Assembly (NCBI GenBank): GCA_027296025.1
Contig: JAPUJU010000188.1
Span: 1 to 7,108 of the forward strand
DNA length: 7,108 nt
Direction of reading: 5' to 3'
From: a bacterium
GTDB lineage: Bacteria; Krumholzibacteriota; Krumholzibacteriia; WVZY01
The position numbers and the translations under genes were made by a program. The notes under the pieces are model-generated. The model was not told where the DNA came from, did no database searches, and saw only the letters and a program-made list of their open reading frames with translations. Shown here piece by piece: positions 1-5,806 of this stretch (positions are counted from its first letter, which is position 1; each line of letters opens with the position of its first letter).

Positions 1-201
1 CTTTTCGCCGAGTGGGAGAAGAAGGACCCGATCACGCGTTTCGAAAAGCAGCTCGTCGAAACAAACAACATGACGGAAGACGAAATCAAACAAATGGAAA
101 AAGAAATCACGGTGATCATCGACGATGCGGTGGACTGGGCGGACAATCAGCCGTATCCGGACCCCGAAGACTGCTTGAAGGATGTCTACTTCGAAGGATA
201 A
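1..201 (+). CDS. 2-oxoacid dehydrogenase E1 component, alpha subunit (C-terminal end only)
   Basis: The window opens inside this gene in frame 1 and shows its last 66 codons, ending in TAA at 199-201. The visible tail matches the C-terminus of E1 alpha subunits of pyruvate or branched-chain 2-oxoacid dehydrogenases. It has a 'DPITRFEKQLVE' segment, where family members carry the 'DPI.R' helix start, an acidic helix with 'AVDWAD', and the final 'PYPDPEDCLKDVYFEG', which resembles the usual 'PxPxPxxxxxDVY' ending. E1 alpha binds thiamine diphosphate together with E1 beta and decarboxylates the 2-oxoacid; the cofactor motif itself lies upstream of the window. E1 beta follows after 34 bases, as expected for an alpha2beta2 E1 operon. 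The substrate (pyruvate, hence pdhA, or branched-chain, hence bkdA) cannot be decided from this fragment. Confidence 0.85.
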   Translation, partial: LFAEWEKKDPITRFEKQLVETNNMTEDEIKQMEKEITVIIDDAVDWADNQPYPDPEDCLKDVYFEG

Positions 202-222
202 GACGAAAACAGTTACGAATCC

Positions 223-229
223 GGGAGAA
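223..229 (+). promoter_or_regulatory. Ribosome binding site for E1 beta
   Basis: GGGAGAA lies 6 bases before the ATG at 236. It supports that start over the in-frame ATG at 182, which overlaps the end of E1 alpha and would add 18 residues unlike the family's N-terminus. Confidence 0.6.
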
Positions 230-235
230 CAAGAA

Positions 236-1210
236 ATGGCAGAGACTACTTACCTCGAAGCAATCCGCCAGGGAATCTGGGAGGAAATGGAGAGGGACGA
301 AAACGTTTTCATCCTTGGTGAAGACGTCGGCGTTTACGGTGGAGCGTTCAAAGTGACGGCAGGCATGATGGAGAAGTTCGGCGAGCAACGCGTCATCGAT
401 ACACCGATCTCCGAGTCTGCGATCATAGGCGCCGCGATCGGCGCTTCGTACATGGGAATGCGACCGATCGCTGAGATGCAGTTTATCGATTTTATCTCCT
501 GCGCGTTCGATCAGATCACGAACTTCGCTGCGAAGAGCCGATACCGTTGGGGCGCCGGCGTCCCGATTGTGATTCGTGGCCCGAGTGGCGGCGGCACACA
601 CGGTGGACCGTTCCACTCCCAGAATGTCGAATCGTATTTCTTCAACACACCTGGACTCAAGATCGTCCAGCCGTCGACCGCCTACGACGCGAAGGGCCTT
701 ATCAAGGCGGCAATTCGCGATGAGGATCCGGTACTGTACCTGGAACACAAGTTTCTCTACCGGCGTATCAAGGAGGAACTGCCGACCGAGGATTTCGTGG
801 TGCCGATCGGCAAAGCTGCCATCCGTCGTAAAGGTGGCGACCTCGGTATCATTACCTACGGCGCGATGGTGTATACCGCACTTGAAGCCGCCGAGGAACT
901 CGCGAAGCAGGGTGTCGAAACAGAAGTGGTCGACCTTCGCTCGCTACAGCCCCTCGATGAGGAGACCATCCTCGAAACGGCGAGAAAGACGAACAAGGTC
1001 ATTGTCCTGCACGAGGCCTGCTTGACGGGCGGCGCCGGCGGCGAGATCGCGGCACGGATCGCCGAGAAGGCTTTCGACTTTCTCGACGGCCCGGTCATGC
1101 GCGTGGCCGCGAAGGATTCGCCGGTCCCGTATAGCCCGCCACTCGAGGAATACTTCCTCCCGAACAAGGACGATGTGCTTGAGGCGGCCAAAACTCTGCT
1201 TGCCTACTAA
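236..1210 (+). CDS. 2-oxoacid dehydrogenase E1 component, beta subunit
   Basis: This 324-residue protein is the second half of the thiamine diphosphate-dependent E1 heterotetramer and acts in the cytoplasm as part of the E1-E2-E3 complex. The start at 236 gives 'MAETTYLEAIRQ', the normal family beginning, and the usual length of about 325 residues. The N-terminal pyrimidine-binding domain has 'GEDVGVYGG' (28-36) and 'TPISES' (56-61), where Glu60 is the residue that activates the thiamine aminopyrimidine. 'GGTHGGPFHSQ' (118-128) carries conserved His126. The C-terminal transketolase domain follows, with 'VDLRSLQPLDEETI' and 'HEACLTGGAGGEIA'. The stretch 'LEHKFLYRR' around residue 175 is closer to branched-chain or generic 2-oxoacid E1 beta than to classical PdhB, which has 'LENELMYG' there. 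Substrate assignment is left open. E1 alpha is 34 bases upstream and E2 is 50 bases downstream. Confidence 0.95.
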   Translation: MAETTYLEAIRQGIWEEMERDENVFILGEDVGVYGGAFKVTAGMMEKFGEQRVIDTPISESAIIGAAIGASYMGMRPIAEMQFIDFISCAFDQITNFAAKSRYRWGAGVPIVIRGPSGGGTHGGPFHSQNVESYFFNTPGLKIVQPSTAYDAKGLIKAAIRDEDPVLYLEHKFLYRRIKEELPTEDFVVPIGKAAIRRKGGDLGIITYGAMVYTALEAAEELAKQGVETEVVDLRSLQPLDEETILETARKTNKVIVLHEACLTGGAGGEIAARIAEKAFDFLDGPVMRVAAKDSPVPYSPPLEEYFLPNKDDVLEAAKTLLAY

Positions 1211-1242
1211 CTTTACACGAACGATCTGGACGAACAACAGTT

Positions 1243-1248
1243 GGAGGA
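1243..1248 (+). promoter_or_regulatory. Ribosome binding site for the E2 gene
   Basis: GGAGGA lies 12 bases before the ATG at 1261, a strong core at slightly long spacing. The 50-base gap 1211-1260 shows no hairpin with a T-run, so read-through from E1 beta is expected. Confidence 0.5.
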
Positions 1249-1260
1249 GCTGAAGATAAA

Positions 1261-2553
1261 ATGAGTACGGATGTGATCATGCCCCAGATGGGCGAAAGCA
1301 TTGCCGAAGGAACGGTAACAAAATGGTTGAAACAGGTCGGTGACACGATCAAGCGGGATGAGCCGCTCTTCGAGATCTCGACGGACAAAGTCGACGCGGA
1401 GATCCCGGCGGCGGCCGGCGGAGTGCTGCTCGAGATTGTGGTTCAGGAAGGCGAAACCGTTCTGATTAACACGGTTGTTGCAAGAATCGGCGAAATCGGC
1501 GAAGTAGCGTCTACGTCCAAACCAGAAAGTTCTTCTCCCCGGCCTGCCGAAGCGGCACCCGCAGAACCGGCGCCTGTAGCCGCGACGGCTACGGCGACAG
1601 TGGTGCCCATTACCGGCGGTGACGATGCCACGACGCGGCCGCAGGAATTGGACCACCGGCGCAAGACAAAGTCGTCTCCTCTCGTACGGAATATCGCGAA
1701 GGAGCATGGAGTCGACATCGCACTCGTCGACGGATCCGGCGCAAGCGGTCGCGTGACGAAGAAAGATATTCTCCTCTATCTCGATCAATCGAAGGTCGCT
1801 ACGCCGATCGAGGCGCCACGCCCGGCAACCCCGGCTCCGGCAGCGCCCACACCGTCAATTACCTTTCCGGCGGGTGAGCGTCAAGTACGCGAGAAGATGA
1901 CGGTCATGAGGAAGAAGATTGCCGAACACATGATCATGAGCCGCCGAACGTCGGCCCATGTTCAGACATGGCAGGAATGCGACATGCACAACGTCGTCAA
2001 GCGCCGTGCGGCCTTGAAGGATCAGTTTGCGAAGGACGGGGTGAAGCTGACTTACACCGCGTTCATCGCCGAAGCTCTGGCCAGAGGGCTCCAGGCCTTC
2101 CCCACCCTGAACGCATCCATTGAGGGTGAAGACACAGTCGTCTACCACAAGGATATCAACATCGGCATCGCCGTCGCGCTCGATTGGGGACTCATCGTGC
2201 CAGTTGTGAAGGGCACTCAACAGATGAACCTTCTCGGCCTGGCGAATTCCATCAATGACCTTGCAGAGCGCGCGCGTTCGAAGCGCCTCAGTCCGGACGA
2301 GGTTCAGGGTGGCACGTTTACGATTACGAATCCCGGCGTTTTTGGTAGCCTCATGGGGGCGCCGATCATCAGTCAGCCGCAGGTTGCGATTCTTGGTGTC
2401 GGCGTCATCAAGAAGCGTCCGGTTGTGATCGACGACGCGATCGCGATCCGACCGATCATGTACCTGAGCCTGTCCTTCGATCACCGGCTGGTCGACGGCG
2501 CACAGGCTGCAAAGTTCCTCTCGTTCATCGTGGACGAGCTCGAAAAGCCGTAG
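1261..2553 (+). CDS. 2-oxoacid dehydrogenase E2 component (dihydrolipoamide acyltransferase)
   Basis: This 430-residue protein is the complex core that moves the acyl group from E1 via lipoyl-lysine to CoA. The domain order is complete. One lipoyl domain spans about 2-78, with the lipoylation site Lys43 in 'EISTDKVDAEIP'. An Ala/Pro-rich linker covers about 83-135. The peripheral subunit-binding domain is at about 138-174 ('SSPLVRNIAKEHGVD', ending 'GRVTKKDIL'). A second Pro-rich linker follows, and the catalytic domain runs from about 207 to 430. The active site shows as 'FDHRLVDG' with His408 and Asp412. 'NIGIAVALDWGLIVPVVKG' is the conserved core strand region. There is only one lipoyl domain, where some PDH E2s have two or three. 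The 'GESIAEGTVTKWLK' lipoyl start is common in E2s of branched-chain, 2-oxoglutarate or mixed specificity. The paired E1 alpha/E1 beta genes argue against a 2-oxoglutarate complex, leaving pyruvate or branched-chain acids. lipB starts 18 bases downstream. Confidence 0.95.
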   Translation: MSTDVIMPQMGESIAEGTVTKWLKQVGDTIKRDEPLFEISTDKVDAEIPAAAGGVLLEIVVQEGETVLINTVVARIGEIGEVASTSKPESSSPRPAEAAPAEPAPVAATATATVVPITGGDDATTRPQELDHRRKTKSSPLVRNIAKEHGVDIALVDGSGASGRVTKKDILLYLDQSKVATPIEAPRPATPAPAAPTPSITFPAGERQVREKMTVMRKKIAEHMIMSRRTSAHVQTWQECDMHNVVKRRAALKDQFAKDGVKLTYTAFIAEALARGLQAFPTLNASIEGEDTVVYHKDINIGIAVALDWGLIVPVVKGTQQMNLLGLANSINDLAERARSKRLSPDEVQGGTFTITNPGVFGSLMGAPIISQPQVAILGVGVIKKRPVVIDDAIAIRPIMYLSLSFDHRLVDGAQAAKFLSFIVDELEKP

Positions 2554-2571
2554 AGGCGCAAGGCGGTTTTC

Positions 2572-3249
2572 ATGGCGACCATCGTAGCGTATGACCTGGG
2601 CAGGATCGCCTACGACGAGGCGTATGCAATCCAGTGCAAGACCGTAAGAGAGCTCCAGAACGGATCGGGTGACGAGGCGTTCTTTCTCCTCGAGCACCCG
2701 CACGTCATCACTCGGGGCCGGAACGCGTCGACCGACGCCGTGCGGGCGAGCGCGAGCGGGCTGTACGGCCGAGGGGTCGAACTGACCGAAACAGACCGGG
2801 GCGGCGATGTCACCTACCACGGGCCCGGACAGCTTGTCGGCTATCCGATCATCCGACTCCTGGAAGGCCGCCGCGACGTGCGCCGGTACGTAAGCGATAT
2901 CGAGGACGTGGTGATCCGGACCCTCTCGGATTTCTCGATCGAGGGGACGCGGCATCCGGTGCATCGGGGCGTCTGGGTCTCCGGCCGCAAGATCGCGTCC
3001 GTGGGAATCCGGATTGCGCGATGGGTCACCTCGCACGGATTTGCGCTGAACGTGGCTACGGACTTATCTTACTTTCAACTGATTCACCCGTGCGGCATCG
3101 AGGGCTGCGAGATGACGTCCATCGAACGGGAGACCGGTTCCCGTGTGGATATGAAGACCGTCAAACGCCTTGTGGCGAACCACTTTGCGGACGTATTTGA
3201 TCGCGCGGTCGAGTTCGACACGATGCAGGAGTCCACTTCGAATGCCTGA
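2572..3249 (+). CDS. lipB: Octanoyltransferase (lipoate-protein ligase B)
   Basis: LipB transfers the octanoyl group from octanoyl-ACP to the lipoyl-domain lysine of E2 and similar proteins, the first step of endogenous lipoylation. The 225-residue length is typical. The signature 'RGGDVTYHGPGQLVGYPI' (76-93) is intact. Lys140 in 'RKIASVGI' and Cys174 in 'HPCGIEG' (codon 3091-3093) are the catalytic pair that forms and passes on the acyl-thioester. 'HGFALNV' (155-161) is also conserved. 'TRGRN' (47-51) matches the N-terminal family motif, usually 'T.GR..'. AAGG at 2560-2563 sits 8 bases before the ATG. The gene is 18 bases after E2 and overlaps lipA by 8 bases, so it probably shares the dehydrogenase transcript. 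Its most obvious substrate is Lys43 of the neighbouring E2. Confidence 0.97.
   Translation: MATIVAYDLGRIAYDEAYAIQCKTVRELQNGSGDEAFFLLEHPHVITRGRNASTDAVRASASGLYGRGVELTETDRGGDVTYHGPGQLVGYPIIRLLEGRRDVRRYVSDIEDVVIRTLSDFSIEGTRHPVHRGVWVSGRKIASVGIRIARWVTSHGFALNVATDLSYFQLIHPCGIEGCEMTSIERETGSRVDMKTVKRLVANHFADVFDRAVEFDTMQESTSNA
3226..3231 (+). promoter_or_regulatory. Ribosome binding site for lipA, inside lipB
   Basis: CAGGAG lies 10 bases before the ATG at 3242, within the last codons of lipB. It selects this start over the in-frame ATG at 3170, whose extra 24 residues are Arg/Ser-rich and unlike LipA. Confidence 0.6.
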
Positions 3250-4138
3250 AGCAGAGCGCATACCCCGTCCGGACTGGCTGAAGATTTCCCTGAAGACGTC
3301 TGAGAACTTCAAGGAAGTAAACAAGCTCATATGCGACAACTCGCTTCACACCGTCTGCCAGGAAGCGCGGTGCCCGAATATCTACGAGTGCTGGAGTGAT
3401 CGCACGGCGACATTCATGATTCTCGGCAACATCTGCACCCGCCATTGCGGCTTCTGTTCCGTCAAGAAAGGCATACCGGGGGCCGTCGACCCGGACGAAC
3501 CCGACAACGTGGCCAACGCCGCCCGCTTGATGGGGGTCGATTATGCCGTCGTCACTTCGGTAGACCGGGACGACATGCCGGACGAGGGAGCCACGCACTT
3601 CGCGATTACGATTCGCGCGATTCGCGCGGCGCTTCCCGATTGCAAAGTAGAAGTATTGATTCCCGACTTCAACGGACGCCGGGAACTGCTTGACATTGTT
3701 CTCGACGAACGGCCGGAAGTCCTCGCACATAATATAGAGACGGTCGAGGCGCTCTACCGCCGGGTGCGCCCGATCGCCGTGTACGAGCAATCGCTACGCA
3801 TTCTGGAAGAGTCGGTGAAGTACCGTGAAGAGCACGGTGCGAACATCAGCACCAAGTGCGGGATAATGCTGGGACTCGGCGAGACAAGGGAAGAGCTAAT
3901 GCACACGGTCGGTGACATCGCCGAGACCGGATGCGACATCATTACAATCGGCCAGTACCTGAGCCCGAAGCGCAATGCCCTGAGCGTCGAACGTTTCTAC
4001 ACTCCCGAAGAATTCGAGGAAATCAAAGAGCGCGCCTACGAATTCGGGTTCAAGCATGTGGAGTCATCCCCCCTCGTCCGAAGCTCCTACAAGGCAAAGA
4101 GCCAGTGGGAAAAAGTTATGTCACAGCTCGTCGGCTAG
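3242..4138 (+). CDS. lipA: Lipoyl synthase (radical SAM)
   Basis: LipA inserts sulfur at C6 and C8 of protein-bound octanoyl chains, using S-adenosylmethionine and a sacrificial auxiliary iron-sulfur cluster. The 298-residue length is normal. The auxiliary-cluster cysteines are Cys39, Cys44 and Cys50 (Cx4Cx5C, 'CQEARCPNIYEC'). The radical SAM cluster cysteines are Cys65, Cys69 and Cys72 ('CTRHCGFC'). The C-terminal 'RSSY' (280-283) provides the serine that in characterised LipA ligates the auxiliary cluster. 'HNIETV' and 'GLGET' are further family motifs, and the N-terminal 'RPDWLK' is typical. The ATG at 3242 overlaps the lipB stop by 8 bases, suggesting translational coupling. The TAG at 4136-4138 overlaps the stop of the opposite-strand hydrolase gene. 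With lipB it completes the two-step lipoylation pathway for the upstream E2. Confidence 0.97.
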   Translation: MPEAERIPRPDWLKISLKTSENFKEVNKLICDNSLHTVCQEARCPNIYECWSDRTATFMILGNICTRHCGFCSVKKGIPGAVDPDEPDNVANAARLMGVDYAVVTSVDRDDMPDEGATHFAITIRAIRAALPDCKVEVLIPDFNGRRELLDIVLDERPEVLAHNIETVEALYRRVRPIAVYEQSLRILEESVKYREEHGANISTKCGIMLGLGETREELMHTVGDIAETGCDIITIGQYLSPKRNALSVERFYTPEEFEEIKERAYEFGFKHVESSPLVRSSYKAKSQWEKVMSQLVG

Positions 4139-4140
4139 CC
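4133..4140. other. 8-base palindrome holding the stop codons of two convergent genes
   Basis: GGCTAGCC is a perfect palindrome. Its CTAG core gives TAG for lipA on the + strand (4136-4138) and TAG for the hydrolase gene on the - strand (4137-4135). The two coding regions therefore overlap by 4 bases tail to tail. No hairpin with a T-run is visible here, so any terminator for either gene would have to lie inside the other gene's coding sequence. Confidence 0.8.
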
Positions 4141-4779
4141 CCTCAGCTCCAGCAGGAACGGGTTGGTTTGTTTCTCCAGCCCGATCGTCGTCTCCCGGCC
4201 GTGCCCCGAGTACACGACCATGTCATCGGGGAGTTTCATGATGACCTCTCGCAGCGTCGTGATCATTTGACTCTGATCGGAGCCCGGCAGATCCGTCCGG
4301 CCGATACTTCCCTCGAATAGTACATCGCCGACAAACGCCCTCGGTGGTGACTCGTCCCGGAAGAGCAGCGTGATGCCCCCGGGCGAATGGCCCGGCGTTT
4401 CGACGACCTCGCAGGAACACGTCCCAAACGAGATTCGGTCACCCCCCTCTACAAACCGGTCGATCTCGACGAGCTCCGGGGCAGTGATCCCGAACATGGC
4501 CGCCTGCTGCGGAATGCCCTTGTAAAGTTCGAGTTCCTTCTCGTGCATAACCACCGGAACCCCCAGCGCGGATTTGACTTTCGGGAGCGCCGTAACGTGG
4601 TCGATGTGTGAGTGCGTATTGACGATCATTTTGACGTCGAGCTTTTCGCTCTCAATGTACCCGAGAATACGATCTGCCTCGTCGCAGGCATCGACAACGA
4701 TTGCCTCGTTTGTCTTCTCGCACGAGACGATGAAACTGTTGCTTTGAAAAAGACCAACGGTGAGCATTTCTACCCGCAC
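4135..4779 (-). CDS. Metallo-beta-lactamase-fold hydrolase, YcbL/glyoxalase II-like
   Basis: This is a 214-residue cytosolic binuclear metal hydrolase. The metal-binding set is complete: His56, His58, Asp60 and His61 ('THSHIDH'), His131 ('TPGHSPGG'), Asp152 ('VGDVLF') and His193 ('SGHG'). 'GSIGRTDLPGSD' (157-168) and the ending 'GHGRETTIGLEKQTNPFL' resemble YcbL-type glyoxalase II proteins, which lack the glutathione-binding C-terminal domain of classical GloB. Hydrolysis of a thioester such as S-lactoylglutathione or a related acyl-thiol is a family-based inference, and the physiological substrate is unknown. The GTG at 4779 is chosen because AGGGGG (4791-4786) is 6 bases upstream and translation then starts 'MRVEMLTVG', the usual family opening. 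The ATG at 4767 has poor spacing. The ATG at 4887 adds 36 atypical residues and runs into the divergent nuclease gene. Confidence 0.9.
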   Translation of the reverse strand: MRVEMLTVGLFQSNSFIVSCEKTNEAIVVDACDEADRILGYIESEKLDVKMIVNTHSHIDHVTALPKVKSALGVPVVMHEKELELYKGIPQQAAMFGITAPELVEIDRFVEGGDRISFGTCSCEVVETPGHSPGGITLLFRDESPPRAFVGDVLFEGSIGRTDLPGSDQSQMITTLREVIMKLPDDMVVYSGHGRETTIGLEKQTNPFLLELRG

Positions 4780-4870
4780 GGCGTTCCCCCTTGCGCGAAG
4801 TGCTTTGTTACCGCAGAATATCAGTAGGAATGAGTCCTCTGCAACCGTATCGAACGGCGGCCTCCCATCA
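4780..4870. promoter_or_regulatory. Divergent spacer, probable promoter region for hydrolase and nuclease
   Basis: These 91 bases separate two divergently read genes, so both promoters are expected here or in the adjoining 5' ends. On the - strand a weak match is TTGCAG (4844-4839), an 18-base spacer, then TATTCT (4820-4815). It has 3/6 and 4/6 agreement with the sigma70 consensus and is placed correctly for the hydrolase. On the + strand TTGCGC (4791-4796) with CAGAAT (4814-4819) is an equally weak pair for the nuclease. No clear operator palindrome is visible. The region's role follows from gene layout; the individual boxes are not secure. Confidence 0.35.
4784..4791 (-). promoter_or_regulatory. 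Ribosome binding site supporting the GTG start of the hydrolase
   Basis: Read on the - strand this is AGGGGGAA, whose purine run ends 4 bases before the GTG at 4779-4777. The next in-frame ATG, at 4767, lies 12 bases further on, too far for this site. Confidence 0.55.
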
Positions 4871-5791
4871 ATGACTGACAAATTCAAGAATACGTTCTCG
4901 TGGTCCGTTTCGAGGGATAATACACTCCGGGAGTGCCCGCGTATGTACTTCTTTTCCTATTACGGACACTGGGACGGATGGAACCGTGACGCGGACAAAC
5001 GGACCCGTGATATCTACGTGCTCAAAAACCTGAAGAACCGATACACGTGGCCCGGCCAGGTGGTCCACGAATGCATCGCCCGATCTCTCCAGAATCTCTC
5101 GCGCGGTATCCCCGTCCTCAAGCTCGAGGAAATACTCCGGATTACGCGAACGATGATGCGCGAGGATTTTCGCCAATCTCGATCCGGCAAGTACCGTCAG
5201 AATCCCAAGACCTACGCCGGGCTCTTCGAACACGAGTACAGCGTAGACGTCACGGACGAAGACTGGAAAGCCGCGGCAGACGGAGTGGATCTCTGCCTCA
5301 CCAATTTCTACGAGTCCGATCATTACCGGGCACTTACGGAACTCGCGCCCGAACACTTTCTGGAGATCGAAGAGTTCGCTGCCTTCGACTTCCGCGGCAC
5401 AAAGGTCAGAATCAAACTGGACTGCGCGACGAGGGAGGACGACCGGATTGTCGTATGGGACTGGAAAACCGGAAAGCGCGAGGAGGACGAGGGCGTCTCC
5501 CCGCAGATGGCCTGCTACGCACTGTATGCGCACGACGCATACGGGGTGCCGGTTGATCGTGTCGTGACGCGCCGGTTCGATCTATACCGCAACTATCTGT
5601 TGGAAGATTCTGTCACGCAGCGGTCCCTCGACGATATCCAGGCATATATCGAGGGAAGCATCGAGGATATGCAGGGTCTATTGAAAGACCGTGAGGAGAA
5701 TGTTGCGGACGAGGTTGATTTTCGAAAAGTAGAACGGCGCCGGATCTGTCTCGGCTGCAACTTTCTCAAGGTGTGCCAGCCGAACATTTAA
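4871..5791 (+). CDS. PD-(D/E)XK nuclease, RecB/Cas4-like with probable iron-sulfur staple
   Basis: This 306-residue protein looks like a stand-alone single-domain RecB-family nuclease, with no helicase part. It opens with 'FSWSVSRDNTLRECPRMYFF', the usual start of this subgroup. Candidate active-site residues, in family order, are His66 ('GQVVHE'), Asp184 ('VRIKLDCA'), Asp197 and Lys199 ('VWDWKTGKRE'), then Gln212 and Tyr216 ('QMACYALY'). Cys22 near the N-terminus plus Cys293, Cys296 and Cys302 (CxxCx5C) reproduce the four-cysteine arrangement that binds a 4Fe-4S cluster in AddB and Cas4. DNA cleavage or end processing is inferred from the family; the target and partner are unknown. The start at 4871 is chosen from homology. 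Its Shine-Dalgarno (GGCGG, 4856-4860) is weak, and the upstream in-frame extension to 4760 overlaps the hydrolase start and lacks family character. No cas1, cas2, addA or recB gene is nearby. Confidence 0.87.
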   Translation: MTDKFKNTFSWSVSRDNTLRECPRMYFFSYYGHWDGWNRDADKRTRDIYVLKNLKNRYTWPGQVVHECIARSLQNLSRGIPVLKLEEILRITRTMMREDFRQSRSGKYRQNPKTYAGLFEHEYSVDVTDEDWKAAADGVDLCLTNFYESDHYRALTELAPEHFLEIEEFAAFDFRGTKVRIKLDCATREDDRIVVWDWKTGKREEDEGVSPQMACYALYAHDAYGVPVDRVVTRRFDLYRNYLLEDSVTQRSLDDIQAYIEGSIEDMQGLLKDREENVADEVDFRKVERRRICLGCNFLKVCQPNI

Positions 5792-5806
5792 GCAGAACGG
5801 CTAGGC
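5775..5806. other. Imperfect inverted repeat across the nuclease/kinase convergent junction
   Basis: AGCCG (5778-5782) pairs with CGGCT (5798-5802). GCC/GGC flanks (5775-5777 and 5804-5806) extend the stem to 8 pairs with one bulged A and a 15-base loop. It spans both stop codons and the 9-base gap, the only place a shared terminator could sit. No T-run follows on either strand, so intrinsic termination is doubtful and the pairing may be chance. Confidence 0.25.

Noticed and set aside
182..235. Upstream in-frame ATG extending E1 beta by 18 residues
   Set aside because: It overlaps the E1 alpha end, has AAGG directly against the start with no spacing, and adds a low-complexity leader. The ATG at 236 has a proper GGGAG site and the family N-terminus.
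1855..3036. Long 393-codon open frame on the - strand opposite E2 and lipB
   Set aside because: It is a shadow of two well-supported genes. The product is His/Arg/Asp-rich with no recognisable motif, as expected when GC-rich coding DNA is read on the other strand.
3170..3241. Upstream in-frame ATG extending LipA by 24 residues
   Set aside because: The extra residues are read from lipB codons in another frame, are Arg/Ser-rich, and do not resemble LipA. CAGGAG is correctly placed for the ATG at 3242.
3611..3628. Direct tandem repeat ATTCGCGCG x2 in lipA
   Set aside because: It is an in-frame 9-base duplication encoding Ile-Arg-Ala twice in a helix. It is too short and too compatible with the protein to suggest a separate function.
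4868..5533. 221-codon open frame on the - strand opposite the nuclease
   Set aside because: It has no motif or plausible start signal, and it lies wholly inside a gene with clear catalytic motifs on the + strand.
4871..5791. Nuclease as a CRISPR Cas4
   Set aside because: The cysteine pattern is Cas4-like, but there is no repeat-spacer array and no cas1, cas2 or effector gene in the window. At 306 residues it is also longer than a typical Cas4 of about 200.
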